DNA from: Klebsormidium nitens
Taxonomy: Eukaryota; Streptophyta; Klebsormidiophyceae; Klebsormidiales; Klebsormidiaceae
Direction: 5' to 3'
Length of the DNA stretch: 64,000 nucleotides
Assembly: GCA_000708835.1 (NCBI GenBank)
Contig: DF237030.1
Coordinates: forward strand, 1-64,000
Part shown: positions 35,001 through 46,758 of the stretch, piece after piece
Position numbering within the stretch: position 1 is the first letter of the stretch
How the letters are laid out: each line of letters opens with the position of its first letter
Translations under genes and position numbers: made by a program
The notes under the pieces: model-generated
Database searches by the model: none
What the model was told of the DNA's origin: nothing
What the model saw: only the letters and a program-made list of their open reading frames with translations

Positions 35001-36136
35001 TGAAAGAGGTCGGAAGTAGCCAATGCTTTTCTGCATCTTCGCAAAAGCCTTGCCACTTGTAACACAGCTGTAGTCTAGATTGTCTTTTCGACTGGACGAG
35101 AATCCGATCCTCCAGTCTCGGACAAAGGCTGGCGACGTCTCACGAAGTCGCTGACGTCACTGCCGCAGGTACCTGAGCAACAGCGGCCTTCGGCAATCCG
35201 TATGGTACACGATCAACGGCGTCTTGCTCTTTGTGGGCTGGCTGGTGAGCAACCGGGCTGCGTCCCCCGGTTTGGAGACTCTATTTTTGCATAGCGTCCT
35301 CTCACCACCGATTTGTCAGCTTGAGCAGACTTGCGAGCCTCTCCCTTCCTCCCGACCGCACGACACCGCGTGTCGCCAGCTTGAGCAAACTACCAGGCCT
35401 ATATCTCTTTTCCGCATTCCGAACCAAGACGATAAAGCGCAGCTACTCGTCGCCAACCCCCAACCTCTTTTTACGCACGGGAGACCTCCGACGGTGAAAC
35501 CGATCATCATCGTCCTTCGGCAGGACTATATAGGTCTACGAATTCGGTGCTGATTTGTTAAATCATGACGCGGGTGCTTCTTTGCAGACGGCCCGAGTGC
35601 TCGTCTTCCTGTACTTGTTCTGGTACATGTACGATCATCGAGATGAGGTACGCGTTATCATATGCCACCAACGTCTCCTGCTTTTCGGCCGCACAGCGAC
35701 GAGATGTCGTCCAGATTTCCCGGTTTTCCACTTTGGAGCGAATTCATAGAGTGCTCTTCCTATGTAAACTGCGCGTTGCCTCGGCTTGCCGAACTGGTTT
35801 CGAAATGGGTCCAAATTCCGTTATCAACGTTCTTCCCATCGACGTTCAAGGTCTTGCAGAAGATTCAGGAAAGCGGTAAAGCTGACCATTCTCTAGACTG
35901 GCTTTTTTTGGAGTACATCTAGCATATGAGAAGCCCAGCCTTACTTGCAGCTGAACAGCTCACCCTCTTTCTGATTCTTCTCTTCGTGTCTGTAGTTGCA
36001 CGTCTTTACGCCGACTCAAAAGGCTGCCCTCTTTGGCCTTCCGCCGATCTTCTTCGTACTGAATCTGTACTGGTTCCTACGAATCCTGGTGGGAATGCTT
36101 AAGCTGGTCTTCGGGCCCAAGGCCAAGCGCGCGTAG
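32041..36136 (+). CDS. TLC-domain membrane protein (TMEM56/TLCD4-like)
   Basis: Ten exons: 32041-32058, 32684-32797, 33064-33149, 33456-33597, 33819-33893, 34328-34391, 34754-34811, 35169-35244, 35588-35647, 35996-36136 (277 residues), phases consistent. The TRAM-LAG1-CLN8 domain has its usual marks: EYLVHHVAAALAIL with the His pair, TEMTTPFVNLRWYL, and several hydrophobic segments (WVPAAIFGAVASLSVFI, SLFVTFAAISFF, INGVLLFVGWL, FFVLNLYWFLRILVGML). The C-terminus is basic (GPKAKRA). Plant and animal relatives are ER, plasma-membrane or plastid-envelope proteins linked to lipid handling; the ceramide-synthase homeodomain is absent, so it is not a LAG1 ceramide synthase. The first six residues come from a tiny exon whose frame fits; if that exon is untranslated, the start is the ATG at 32699 (MTTATLPPQ). 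Confidence 0.85.
32890..32924. repeat. Perfect 14-bp-stem hairpin in intron 2 of the TLC gene
   Basis: AGCATCCAAGGGCC at 32890-32903 pairs perfectly with GGCCCTTGGATGCT at 32911-32924 around a 7-nt loop. On the transcript it would fold into a stable stem; function unknown. Confidence 0.85.
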
Positions 36137-37251
36137 TAAACCGGTGGGGCCCAACGTTCGTTCAACTAGAAAAGCTGCCCACAAAGGCTTTGCTTAGGAC
36201 GGTCGCGGAAGGATTTGAGCCTTAGGGTAGCCACAGAGGGGATTTTGTACATGCGGTAAAATATAGACTCATCACCAGGTGTTGTCGTAATTCGCAATCA
36301 GTATAAAATCTTGTAATCTAGAATCGAAGCTGGATGAAAGTCACCCAATAAACCTGCATTGACAACGCTCTCAGCAGGTATGGAAATAAGTTCTGTGGCG
36401 GCGGCTGACCGGACCGCCATGGCTATCATTTGCCGATCATAAGAAATGCTCAGGAGTCAGGAGCAGACACAGCAACCGCCCCGGCGGCCGGCTCATTGAA
36501 AACTCAGCTTAATGCACTATTGCTGGTGCCGGTCTGATTCAGGGCCGCCGCGCCCGGTTCGGCCCTATGTCTGAGTTAATGCCCGGGGTCATGCGGGACG
36601 TTTGCCTGCATCATGATGATCTCCCGGCCGGTGCTCAACTCTCTAGCTTGCCATTGCCATTGGAGTAACTTGCATGCCATGCATAAGGTCATGGCCGCGT
36701 TAGTACCGTGCAGCCACCCGGTCGCATGCGCGCAGGGCCGCCCGCGCCAGTCGGAAGCGCCTTGCCGAATTGCAACTGCGAGGCCACAGAAGTGGCAATG
36801 CCACTAGCACGTTGTAAATTTACGTCTAATCGAGATCGAAGAATCATGTGCTAAGCACGAAAACTGAATCATGCTTGATGCATGATTCTATCGTGTGCTA
36901 CTTTATACTGACTGAGGCACCGTCCACACATAATCTGGACCGTAGTAGTCAGCCGCGCCCGGACTTGCAATTCAGTAACGGACCTCCGGCTTACAGCTTT
37001 TGGGGTCCATTAATGTCACAATCGAAACATTAGCGTCCTGATTTCAGCTTGGGTCAAAACACAGGTCCAACACCGACGGAAGACACAGCTAAAGTTTCCA
37101 CTCGAGACCGTCGAGCTTGTAATCGACCCTCCGATCCAGCATCAGTGGATTGCCCATGCACGAAGCATTCGCACCGGAGGTAAAAGCTCTGAAGTTTGCG
37201 AGAGCTGGCAGTTCTTGCTGCTTGGTTTGCAGCGCTTTCCTCTCGGCTGCT
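36137..37251. other. Intergenic, no gene supported
   Basis: About 1.1 kb. Contains CATG-rich words and the repeated word GAATCATG / TGCATGATTC around 36840-36890. Frames present are short and lack coding character. An in-frame upstream ATG at 37156 for the next gene lies in this segment. Confidence 0.45.
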
Positions 37252-38920
37252 ATGATTCAGAGGGCGCTGTTGCTGCGCATTGCTCAGCGCTTCGTAGCAC
37301 CACCGATTGAGGGTGCGCTAAACAGAGGGCCCCGTGCATACTCCCCGTCTGAATCAAGAGACGTCATGGAAAAAGGAAAGAAGGTGGAAGAGAAAGAAGA
37401 GAAAGAAAAGATGGAGCATGAAACGAAGCGGGCCCTGGAAGAGACGAGGGGCGAGCAAGCAGAGATAGACCAGAAGGCTGAGAGATGGGTCCAGCAGGGA
37501 AAGCGGAAAGCGGAAGACAGGGAACGGAACGAACAAACGGAACAAATAGACAGTCAGAAGGAAATGGGGGGGAACCAATCGGAGCCTTTGAAAGCCGAGG
37601 ATGAGCAGAGCAAAGCGAAGTTAGAGCAGGCGGTGCGTCGCGCGAGCGACCCGAACCTCACGGATGATCTCGTAACTGAGATGCCGATTGGCTACAACGC
37701 TGAGTTCGAACTAGATGCGGGGGTAAGGATCTTCCAAAAATGCACGGAGTTCTGAGAATGAGTGCATGCACTGGTTCTGGTTAGTGTTGCATCTGTCGAA
37801 CAATTCGAGGCTGAGCATTGCAAATGCTGAGATGGGCAATCAAGCTTTTGGCCATATCAGTGATCCCGAGCTGTTGAGGCCATATCAGTACCCAGCCCAC
37901 TCGTAGATTTTGGTCGTAGATTTCTGTGGTGCAGTTTATTCGAATCAACTACCAGCAGCCACTTCTGTCGGCGCCTTTCTGGTCTATTTTAATCTGGTGT
38001 AAACCAACTTTGTTGAAGATGACTATTTTGCTCCTTGGACGCTTCGCAAGTTCAAAGTTGGGAACCGGAGGAGAGTCGATTGTGGGCTGCAAGCTTGTAC
38101 TCGAGACAATCAATGTAGAGAGTTTGTTTTCTGCGGCTAACTTCAGATTCGAGATTTGAAAGCGCCACAGACTTAGAAGAGCGTCGTCTTTGTAAGAATC
38201 TTTGCTCTGCTTGTTTCTACAGAAAATTAGTCTGCTTCGAGACTGGTCAGAGTCTCTGTTATCCATCCAACGTACAGCCGTTCCTTTGGAGGTTGAGCAA
38301 TGTATTTTCCTGGCCCAACCCAATGCCCACGTACCCTTACTTCCAGTAGGCGCCTTGTATCTCTATTTCGTCCAATCTGCTCGCATAGCTTCGTGAATCA
38401 CACCGTCACTCACCAGATTGTGTCTCATTACCCTTTTTCTTCAGACGCCGTGTCGAGTCTGAACCATCCATGCTTCGCCCTCCTGGCGTTCAAAAGCCTT
38501 CCTCCAGATGCCTCTCGTGAGCGCAGACGAGATCCTCGAGAGGGCGCCTGGCCCTTTTCAAAACCCAACGCCCAAATCCATCCCAGACTGCGCTCTAACT
38601 CTACGGCTCGTCCCAACGCTCGCAGGACCTGCCGTTACTAGTAGCAATTGGTCAACAACTAAATTGTGTGTCACACAACCCATCTTCAAGCATCACACAA
38701 GGTCTCTGTCAAAACAGAACGCAGAAAGTTTCAGACACTTCGGAACCTTTGTTTTCAGGTGCCCCTCGTGAGCGCAGACGAGATCCGCGAGTCGTCGCCG
38801 GTCCCCGAGCACGTGGTCACCGCCGTGCTGTGTCCGCACGGGTACGCCGACCCGGAAGACTGCCCCATCTGCAGAGAGGAGATCAAGGAGGAGTTGCGGG
38901 AAGTATTGCAACACCTGTGA
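37252..38920 (+). CDS. Small putative mitochondrial protein with C-terminal Cys/His motif
   Basis: Two exons, 37252-37722 and 38759-38920, phase 0, giving 210 residues. The N-terminus MIQRALLLRIAQRFVAPP is Arg-rich and amphipathic, as in mitochondrial presequences. A long, highly charged segment follows (EKGKKVEEKEEKEKMEHET onward, residues about 40-130), probably helical or disordered. The C-terminal exon has LCPHGYADPEDCPICREE, a Cys/His cluster that could bind a metal. The frame is also open upstream to an ATG at 37156, but the presequence favours 37252. The stop is TGA at 38918. I do not recognise the family. A decayed copy of the second exon's start lies in the intron at 38507. Confidence 0.6.
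38507..38540 (+). repeat. Decayed copy of the last-exon start inside the intron
   Basis: 38507-38540 and 38758-38791 match over 34 bp with about four differences (CTCGTGAGCGCAGACGAGAT is shared). Both are preceded by an acceptor-like CAG (CTCCAG and TTTCAG). The upstream copy is in the same phase and would encode PLVSADEILE in place of PLVSADEIRE, then run 87 codons to a different stop. Confidence 0.8.
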
Positions 38921-39971
38921 GCGAGCCGTTGAAAGTGGGCGCTTTCTACAGCCTCCCTGGAGTCGAGTAATGAGACGACAGCAGAAAGAAACAGTTCACT
39001 CTGTTAAAAGCAATCGTGTGAGTCGTAACCGTATCAGGTAAATGTGCGATTTCCGTGAAAGGAGACGCAAAGAAACCAGAAAACAGACACATGGAGCTAG
39101 TGATCAGCTTGCTTCGGGGGTGCTCTGTTCCCTACGATGATGCTTTCTGCTGGAGGAGTGCAGCTCTTGAAAAAGTCTATCAAGCACCTTTGCCGTGATC
39201 AACAACGATAAATGCGAAAAATCTTATTTCACGTTAGGGTTTTGAATGAAGGTCTGGGATTAACGAGCAAGGGAGTTTCCAAATTCGTGTTTAATGGAAG
39301 ATGGATGTACGACTCACTGGTATCCAATAGGTATCCAATATCTTACGACGAGGACTAAATACGCGATGTGACGTCGATGAGGTACAAGTTTAGAATGGGG
39401 TGCGCTGAACAATGGGCTGTATCAGATGTACGCATCCTTAACCTTCACTTATTTAAGAAGATTGCAATCTTTCTGGCTGTAGTCAAGGTGACTTGTTGTC
39501 ACCGGTGAGATGTGCGACAAATGCTGTGCCAGAGCTCTTGGCCATCATCTTTTGCATCCTCTGGCCGGCCATATGAAAGCCCTTTCTTCGAGTGCACTAA
39601 ATTTCAAATCGAGCTGCGCAGTGCGTGCGTTCCCTTTGGTCGTAACACTACTGATGCATGCCAGCACGATGTCCGACTCGGTCAATGCTCCTGTGAATTG
39701 TCAATTTTGCATGGATGAGTACATGCTTTTCACTGACAAGGGTTGCCATAAGTCTGGCCACTCCACATGCTGAAAGCCTGACTTGCTGTACATGTAAGTT
39801 TAAAAGTCATGTAGGGCATTGAATCCCAGCAGCGCCGCCTGCACGCTGGCATGGCAAAAGACCCGATATGGAAGCCTGATTAGTGTCATGGGCGTTCTTG
39901 CAGGATAGCTTCTTGGATTCGGGCATGTAAGAGTGATGGGAAATGCAAGAAAGCTTTGCGACTACCCGCCG
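38921..39971. other. Convergent intergenic region, no gene supported
   Basis: Between the stops of the preceding gene and the minus-strand gene ending at 39972. An 87-codon Cys-rich frame at 39510-39773 has no splice context, no recognisable motif and ordinary composition for non-coding DNA. Confidence 0.45.
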
Positions 39972-42900
39972 TCATACTTCTCGAGTCCTCTGCCTGGCGA
40001 GCCTCATCAGCTCCTCAAACTCGTCCGCTGTGAGCTTCACTACAAGCTCTACCACCCGCCCCGGATCGCTTTCCTTGCTTTTATTGGACGGCTCCTCGAG
40101 GGGCTCGATCGGAGTGCCCGGTTCTAGATTGCCTTGCTCTAAGCTACTGCTTTCCGTAGTACCGGGCACACCAGTCAGTTCCCCGGGTGAATCTTCCGGG
40201 CTGGTAGCGTCTAACGAGAACGCGTCATCAGGGAGAGCGAACGACCTCTGCACGGAAAACGGCGAATGAGATAAATAAGGGATCCCTCCCGGCGCTTCTA
40301 ATGACGCCCACCCACGATGGGGGGGACTGTTGGATATAGATGGCCTCATGGAATACTAAGACGACAATTCTGGTTTTGGGAGCGTTTGCAGCAGGCATGT
40401 GCTCTGAAACATGTCTGGAGGCGTTGGTTGAAGCTTCTCCCTTGTCGACGTTCATTTCAGCATTAGCGCCCGCAAAAGGAGCGCGTTCCGAATCGTGCTT
40501 TCGGTTGGCACCATTACTTTAAGCGGCGCCAAAAGAAGCTGCGAACAGAAATTCGCCAGCCCACACTTCCGATATTGCGAGTCAGGCGGTTCTAAAAACG
40601 TGAACGCTTTCAAAGACAAACGCACCTTTTTGGAGTGGCTTCTGCCAGAAGGCGCAGCCGGGGGGCTCGGCGGCTCAGGAAAAGCGACCCCCTGCAGCGG
40701 GCTGGGGACATAATTAGGCCCCAGGGCAGCGGGCCGCAAGCTGCTTGCCGGGGGGGAGCCAGTGCGGGGTGACATGGCCCCCCTGGGAGACTTCATTCCG
40801 CTCCGGGGGGACGTTGGCCCGGTTTGGAAAGGGGGGGTTCCTCGGAGGCTGTGCAGGCGCAGGGCGGGCTTTGCTGGGAGCTGAAGAACGGGGGGTGCAT
40901 CGGGAGGCGCGGCGAACGACTGGTGGCGCCGAGAAGTGCCCTTGGGAGTGGAGGGCGCACTGGAGAGAAAAAGTGAGCAATGAGAGAAGGGAATGGGGCT
41001 GGAAAGGGTTGGGCATTGAGAAACGTTTGTATGGCGGATGAAATATACTCTTGTTCACTCCCGACGCAGTTCGGGCTGGGCAACTCTGAAAGCTTCTTTT
41101 TGGTGTGAAATCTGGTATTCTCTTTGAGATTAAACAGAGCGTGCAGGGGGCTCGACCATGAAGTAGCTGACCAGCAGCATCGTGAGCTGGGCCTTAGCTA
41201 GCTCGTGAATTCCGGGCGACAGCTCGTTCTACTATTCATCACAAGCGGTTGGCTTGGAGGCTGAAATCGGGATCAATCTTCATCAGGCGACAAGTTGAAA
41301 TCGCAAAAAGAAAAGGGTAACTGTTTACTGCCGGTCGGCGTTGCGGGCTTAGCCAAGTAGCCCCTATTATACACGTGAGATGTGATGGCCTCAACGCAAA
41401 TGTAAGATTTAGATCCTTCTCATCTGAGCTTCCTCGTTCATATGAACCAATATCAGTTATTGTTCGTGCAAGAAATGTACACTGCGAGGCCGTACTCAGC
41501 GAATGGAGGACACAACAGCAGTACGTCGTGCTTTGAAATTTCCTTGCAGCAACAATAGGAAACAAATCGGCATAGCGCTCACCTGTGTACTGTTGCGAGC
41601 GCTCCCCCCGTTTTCTTCCATAGCAGTGCGCCCAGGCCCTGCGCCGACAGCGTGTCCGACGTGTTCACTGGAAGCGGCTTGATGGGGGGGCGCACCGCAA
41701 GGGGGGCCTCCAGGGCTTTTAGCAGGCGCTGGAGTCGCAGGCGTTCCCGTTCAAACAGAACCGACCGGTCCTCTGCAGGAAGATTGTGGAAAGGTGACTT
41801 ATATGCAGCTTGGGATACTCAAGCACTGCTCGTGGAGTCCTTTAAAGAACCGGAGTGGCATGCCTCTGAAGCTGCGCCATGAGAGGCTCCTACAGCATTG
41901 GAAGGTTGAATCAATGCATGAAAGCAGATTAGTCGTACGCACTTGCCCGGTAGATCTGCCCTCTTGCAAGGAATCAAGCCTGTAGAGTCTCAGACAAGGG
42001 TTACCTATCACGCCCTCTCTTGCCAGCCCCTATCAGACGCTCCGCAACTCTTTGGAGCCGCAGGCTTTGGCCCCCTCTGCTCTCGAAATTGAGCACACCA
42101 GTGAACACCACTTCCACCCCCATTTTACGGCGCCGCTTAGAAGAGTTTGGCTCTGCTGTCAGCTACCTCTCTGCAGCAGCATTTTCGTTATTTCAGCTGG
42201 TTGAGTTGTGCCCACAGGGAGGCGCTCACCTAAGATGATGCTCTCATAGAAGCTCTTGAGCTCAGTGGCTCGGGCCCGCAGCGCCGCCCCCAGGCGTAAC
42301 AGGGCCTCTTCTGCCACCCCCCTTGCCGCGGAGTTGGTGGGACACCGCTCCGCCTGGAAGGCACAGAAAACCAGCTCAATAGTTTGACAAAGAAAGAAAG
42401 GGGAGCTGAGAGATTAAGTCGCCAGGTCTCTTGTATATAAGATTGAACGTAGAAGACAATCCCAGGCAATAGTGTAGGCCGAGCGCTCACATTCCAACGC
42501 CAGATGCCCGTCCCACTTTCCTGAAGTGGAATTTCAGCTCGACACAAAAGATGGCCCTGTTGCAAGGAAAAAGCTCTGGAATCTGGTGAGCCAGCTGGCA
42601 GCATTTTCATACCCGGTCCCGCAATTTCCTTGCACGGATGGTCATCCCCTCATCCTGCTCTGCCACAGCTGCGAGGGCAGTGACGTGCAAAGGAACCCAC
42701 GTGACGCTGCCATTGTCTGCCGGAAGGTTCATCTGGCCCATCTTGAAACGGAGCTCATAGAGCTTGCCTCAACATCGGCACCGAGAAGAGTGGTTTCTGA
42801 GGCGCCTCGTAAAGACGAACATGGGCGGTCCGTGTCCTCTCATCGGCCCAGATGCTTATAGGAAAGTCACTTCAGAGAATTGAGCTAGAAACATCCCTTC

Positions 42901-43070
42901 AATGGTCCTCTAAAACTCACTTTCGGGAAAGCTTCAATCTTGTCCGCATCTTGAGCTGTTCTGTTCTTCTCCGGTGCAAATCGGGCAGATCTTCCTTCAA
43001 CAAGGACCACATGGCCGGGAAGAAGGGCAAATGGTACTATTGCCACTGTTGGTGGTAAATGCCGCTTTAG
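39972..43070 (-). CDS. Unrecognised multi-exon protein; 5' end and one junction unresolved
   Basis: Exons read on the minus strand: about 43070-42921 (PFALLPGHVVLVEGRSARF), 42762-42613 (LYELRFKMGQMNLPADNGS), 42556-42491, 42353-42230 (ends LKSFYESIIL), 41773-41583 (LFERERLRLQRLLKAL), 40959-40626, 40247-39972. Most junctions keep phase. The join between 42230 and 41773 does not: an extra short exon near 41977-41938, with 41771 as the next acceptor, would restore it. The first half is globular-looking; the middle is Leu/Arg-rich and helical. The 40959-40626 exon is a Pro/Ser-rich disordered segment (PSTPKGTSRRHQSFAAPPDA). The end is acidic, then helical (KLTADEFEELMRLARQRTRE). No start codon is assigned. 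It is head to head with the methyltransferase gene. I do not recognise a family. Confidence 0.5.
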
Positions 43071-43321
43071 AGAATCCGGCCGGCGAGCTGAGCCTCAGGG
43101 GACAGGGTTTCAAGATTAGGGTTCCAAGGAACCCTAAACTTTACTAGCGCCGCCGCGGTCGGCTTGGCGGCCGCGCTGGACAGCGGCCAGCGCGGACCGG
43201 GACTTTCATTGGCACGAGTGGCGCAGCGGGGCCAGGCAGCGGGGCGCATTTATGCAGCTTCAGAGGCTACTCAGGTGACATTGTGCACAATTTGAACAGT
43301 CTTCGAGCTCAAGTTGAGAGG
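43071..43321. other. Short shared 5' region of two divergent genes
   Basis: About 250 bp between the unresolved 5' end of the minus gene and the ATG at 43322. A GC-rich block (43145-43200) is flanked by AGGGTTCC / GGAACCCT words (43118-43135), which form a small inverted repeat. Confidence 0.4.
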
Positions 43322-46300
43322 ATGGAGTCTCTCATGGCAGCAAGAGCGAGCGCCACATCCTTCAGCCCGGCTGTCCAAAGCCCCGCCATCCAGCGCCCTG
43401 CAAGACCGTCTGCTTTTGTAATCCCAGTAGACAAGAACGGCAAGCTCAAGCGTGCTCACCTTGACAGCTGGCAGCATGACCTGGTGACGAAATCACAACC
43501 TTTGCATGTGCAGACAAAGCAGCATATGACAGCATTCAGTACCCAAGCTGCAGAGAAGTCAGTTTCTCGTGCAAAAGGGCCGCGAGCGGCGTGCCCGTGC
43601 TGCGGGCGGAGGGCGGCACTGCTGGGGGGAGCTGCAGGGCTGTTACTGCCAAACCAGGGGCTGGCTCAGGTGGGGCTAGCTTCTATGCCAGGAAAGCTTC
43701 TAACATTAACGTCAATGATTGTTGGATGTCGGTCAATCGTTAAGCTTGCTGACCAGGGGATGTGCAGACTGAGATACCTCAATGCCCTCAATCGCATTGC
43801 AACGTGGGATGTGAATTGCAAACCAGAATTAGGCAACACTCAAACAGCCAATTGGATCAAAGGCCCCCGACATTCAGATGTCAAGTAAAAAGAGGAGGAG
43901 GGAACGCGTGTTGGCTTTGTGAGAGCATTAATAGGTAGTTTCGAAGGGTTGATGGCTTATAGCCTTGGTGAAGACCTGTTATTGTGCCCTCAGGAGGCTG
44001 CGGCAGCTGCCGCAACACAACCACCTGGGGCACTGCGTCAGTGGTACGAAGAGTTCTTTGCGTTCGGGCTAGCCAAAGGAGGGGCCATATATGAACCAAA
44101 GGTGAGACATTCTGGCCTTTCGCTTCCGACAACCTGTTCATGTCGAGCATCTCTCCCAATTGACCCAGTCTTCCATTGACAGCTGTCACTTGGCTACCGC
44201 CCATAAGTAAAGATTAGTATCATTTGTAGGAGCTTGTTGAAAGTCATTTCACATGCTCATGCTTCTCTCCAGCATGTTTCCAACCTCCTCCAGGATGCTG
44301 ACATCAAACACAGAGTGTGAGTCCAACTCCGATCCGCACTCTTGTAACAGGTCCGGCCGTACAAGGATGCGGTATTCCACCAGCTGCAGGACAACCTTGC
44401 AGAAAGCAAAGCAGCGGATTCAACTCTTGAAGTTTTGGAGATTGTGAGCGACACAAACGCCCCTCTACTTCGAACGCAGGGCATGGATCATGCAATAGAG
44501 GATTGCTTCGACCTAGGTGAAGAAGAGTTGCTGCTGCCATGTCCATCTTCTGCTTATTGGGAAGGGAAAGTGGCATTAGAGGGGGTGCTCGAAGTTGAGA
44601 CTCTTGGCTTTGGGGGTTTGGTAAGACTCTACGAGTCCGCTTAAGGGCAGTGAAAACAGTCTTCGTGGCTTGGGGAAGGGTAGAAACCGGTGTGAAAAAG
44701 CCCTGTGTCAAATGGTGTGAAAAAGCCCTGTGGGAATCTAGGTCTTGGTGAGACGCAAAACCCGTCATATGTCCACACTTCTGACTTTGCGAAACGAATG
44801 AAGCGAAATTCACGACCTGGGCTAAAAGAGCCTAAATAGTCCTGATTGTATCCACAGCTAAAAGCAAACCCTCGTTGGCGACCCCCTTTTTTTTTTCTGA
44901 TTCGCCGCAGGGTGTTGGTCCCGCGCCCAACCTTCATTACTGGGCGGACTGGCCGGGGCGCGTTCATGTGACCGGGGTAGATCGCAACTCTAGCATGGAG
45001 CCCTATGCCCAGGAAAACGCGCACCAACCGGGGCTCGACCGGTTGGCCTTCGACTTCTCCCTGGGGGTACGTTGCGCACCGGATTTCGAGCCCCTCGCTA
45101 GCGCGACTTCTTCTTCTGTCATATGCGATAACGAGTAAAGTTGAATCCTATTGGGGAAGGAGAGCCGTTTATCCGAACCTGTTGACTGTTCGCAAATGGT
45201 TTGCCCCCAAGAAAAGAACGGTTGTCGTCTCTCTGCTCGACCTTGATGTCGGTTCAAAGGACGCCCCCGCCTTATCCTGCCGCTTTCACAGTTGGTCTCG
45301 ATGGGGATTCGCTTTAGATCACTTTCCGGTGGGTGGAACGCATTGACGCATGGTTTTTGATTGCCGTTCGCCCATTTGGAGAACCCGCTCGATCATTGGC
45401 GACTGGCTTCGCCCGCCTCAGCTTTATTTGTAGACTGGCATTCTTTGTTTCCGAAAGTCCTCAATGAACTGCTGAATGCTGCTGTCGCTGACTGGACGAT
45501 CGTATCAGGTCGCAACCTCTTTCACGAGCATCAAACGACTTCTGGGACTCCTCGTTTCCCCGAGAAGGAAGTTCCCTGAGCGCCATTCTTCTCGTGCTCT
45601 GTTCCGGTCCGCTCACAAAATCTTCTGGCGGATCATGCAGAGCGCGGCAGACCTTCCCGTTCCCTCCACGAGCGTCGACGTCGTCGTGGGAACGCTCATC
45701 CTCTGCTCGGTAGATGACGTGGCCCGCTCCCTCTTAGGTGACGTCATCCCTGCTTTATGTGGCGCTTTTTACCGCTGACGCTTTGCCTGCGGTCGCTCTT
45801 TTCCCCTGGACCTCGGTTTCGCTGCGTACTTGACGTGGAAGGGGAGCACTTTGTAAGATCCAGACGCTCATCTCAAGATCAACAATGGGGTCATCAATGC
45901 AGCTCGCTTCGTCATTCCTTGCAAAGACATGCTTGGTCGTGGTGGGTCTTGCTTGTTCAGGCGTCTTCTCAGAGACTGAGTACTATTTGATCTAGCGCTC
46001 ACCGCCGATGCTTCGCCCTTTGCGCCGCATAGGGCATCCGAATAAAGTTGTTACGATCCCAGGAACCCAAGGACAGTCGAGGGTACTTTTTCGCTTCCAA
46101 GGCATCGCTTGCGAGCCTGCTTCTCTTGATTCAAAGTGCACAAGCATCCCGTCCCTAAGGACGGTTTCTTTACAAATGTGACCATCAGCTCGGAGAAAGT
46201 TCGTCATGTTCGGATCCTTTCGTTCGTGCAGAAGTCAGGCGGGTTCTGCGACCGGGCGGCAAATATCTCTTCATTGAGCACGTGGCCGCCCCAGGTGCGT

Positions 46301-46758
46301 TTGCTTCCTCTCCAACGCACATTTTACGTGGCTTGAGTGCCTGAGGGGGGTCGACTCTTCAATTGCGTTTTGTAAACAGTGATTACTGCCCGACGCAACA
46401 GGGTTTGAGACGTGACTGCCACCATTCGGCGGTTGAAAGGCCCGGGCAAGGCGTTGCTCGGCCTGTTGTCACGAAATTAGTTCAAGTCTTGCGTTGGCGA
46501 TGCTTGGCCTACAGCACAAACCTGTGTACTGCTTGTTCTCAATGAAGCGCGTACTGTTGTGCAGACGGGACAGCCCTCCGACAGCTCCAGAACACGCTCA
46601 ATCCCCTGCAGCAAGCGTTGGCAGATGGGTGTCACCTGAACCGAGACACGTTGCAAGCCGTGCGACGAACTGGTTTTGCTTCTGTCGACGCTTCGAGCAT
46701 AAACATAGACGGCCTTAGCCTCCTCGCTCCTCATATTGTGGGCATTGCTACCGCCTGA
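43322..46758 (+). CDS. Plastid SAM-dependent methyltransferase, METTL7/UbiE-like, Tat-type targeting
   Basis: Seven exons, phases consistent: 43322-43669, 43994-44101, 44351-44443, 44911-45066, 45641-45737, 46232-46294, 46565-46758 (352 residues). The class I methyltransferase fold shows motif I in LEVLEIGVGPAPN, the acidic strand 2 end in VTGVDRN, VDVVVGTLILCSVDD (motif for strand 4), and VRRVLRPGGKYLFIEHV after it. This order matches the small METTL7-like family of green plants, whose substrates are mostly unknown. The N-terminus (MESLMAARASATSF) looks like a plastid transit peptide. It is followed by CPCCGRRAALLGGAAGLLL and GLAQ, a twin-arginine plus hydrophobic stretch as in thylakoid-lumen passengers. 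An earlier in-frame start would be a GTG at 43283, so the ATG at 43322 was chosen. Confidence 0.85.
44689..44732. repeat. 19-bp direct repeat, methyltransferase intron 3
   Basis: GGTGTGAAAAAGCCCTGTG at 44689-44707 and again at 44714-44732, identical. Confidence 0.85.

Noticed and set aside
39510-39773. 87-codon Cys-rich frame
   Set aside because: No recognisable zinc-finger spacing, no exon neighbours, composition like the surrounding intergenic DNA.
42526-42861. 111-codon plus-strand frame starting at GTG, with CHSC and CRK words
   Set aside because: It lies antisense to two minus-strand exons (42762-42613 and 42556-42491) that join in phase with good splice sites and coding-like sequence.
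43283-43321. Upstream GTG start for the methyltransferase
   Set aside because: GTG initiation is not expected in a nuclear gene; the ATG at 43322 gives a typical transit peptide.
44273-44326. Possible extra methyltransferase exon between 44101 and 44351 (HVSNLLQDADIKHR)
   Set aside because: Phase fits, but family alignment runs directly from YEPK to VRPYKDAVF without an insert, so it was left out; junction reads would settle it.
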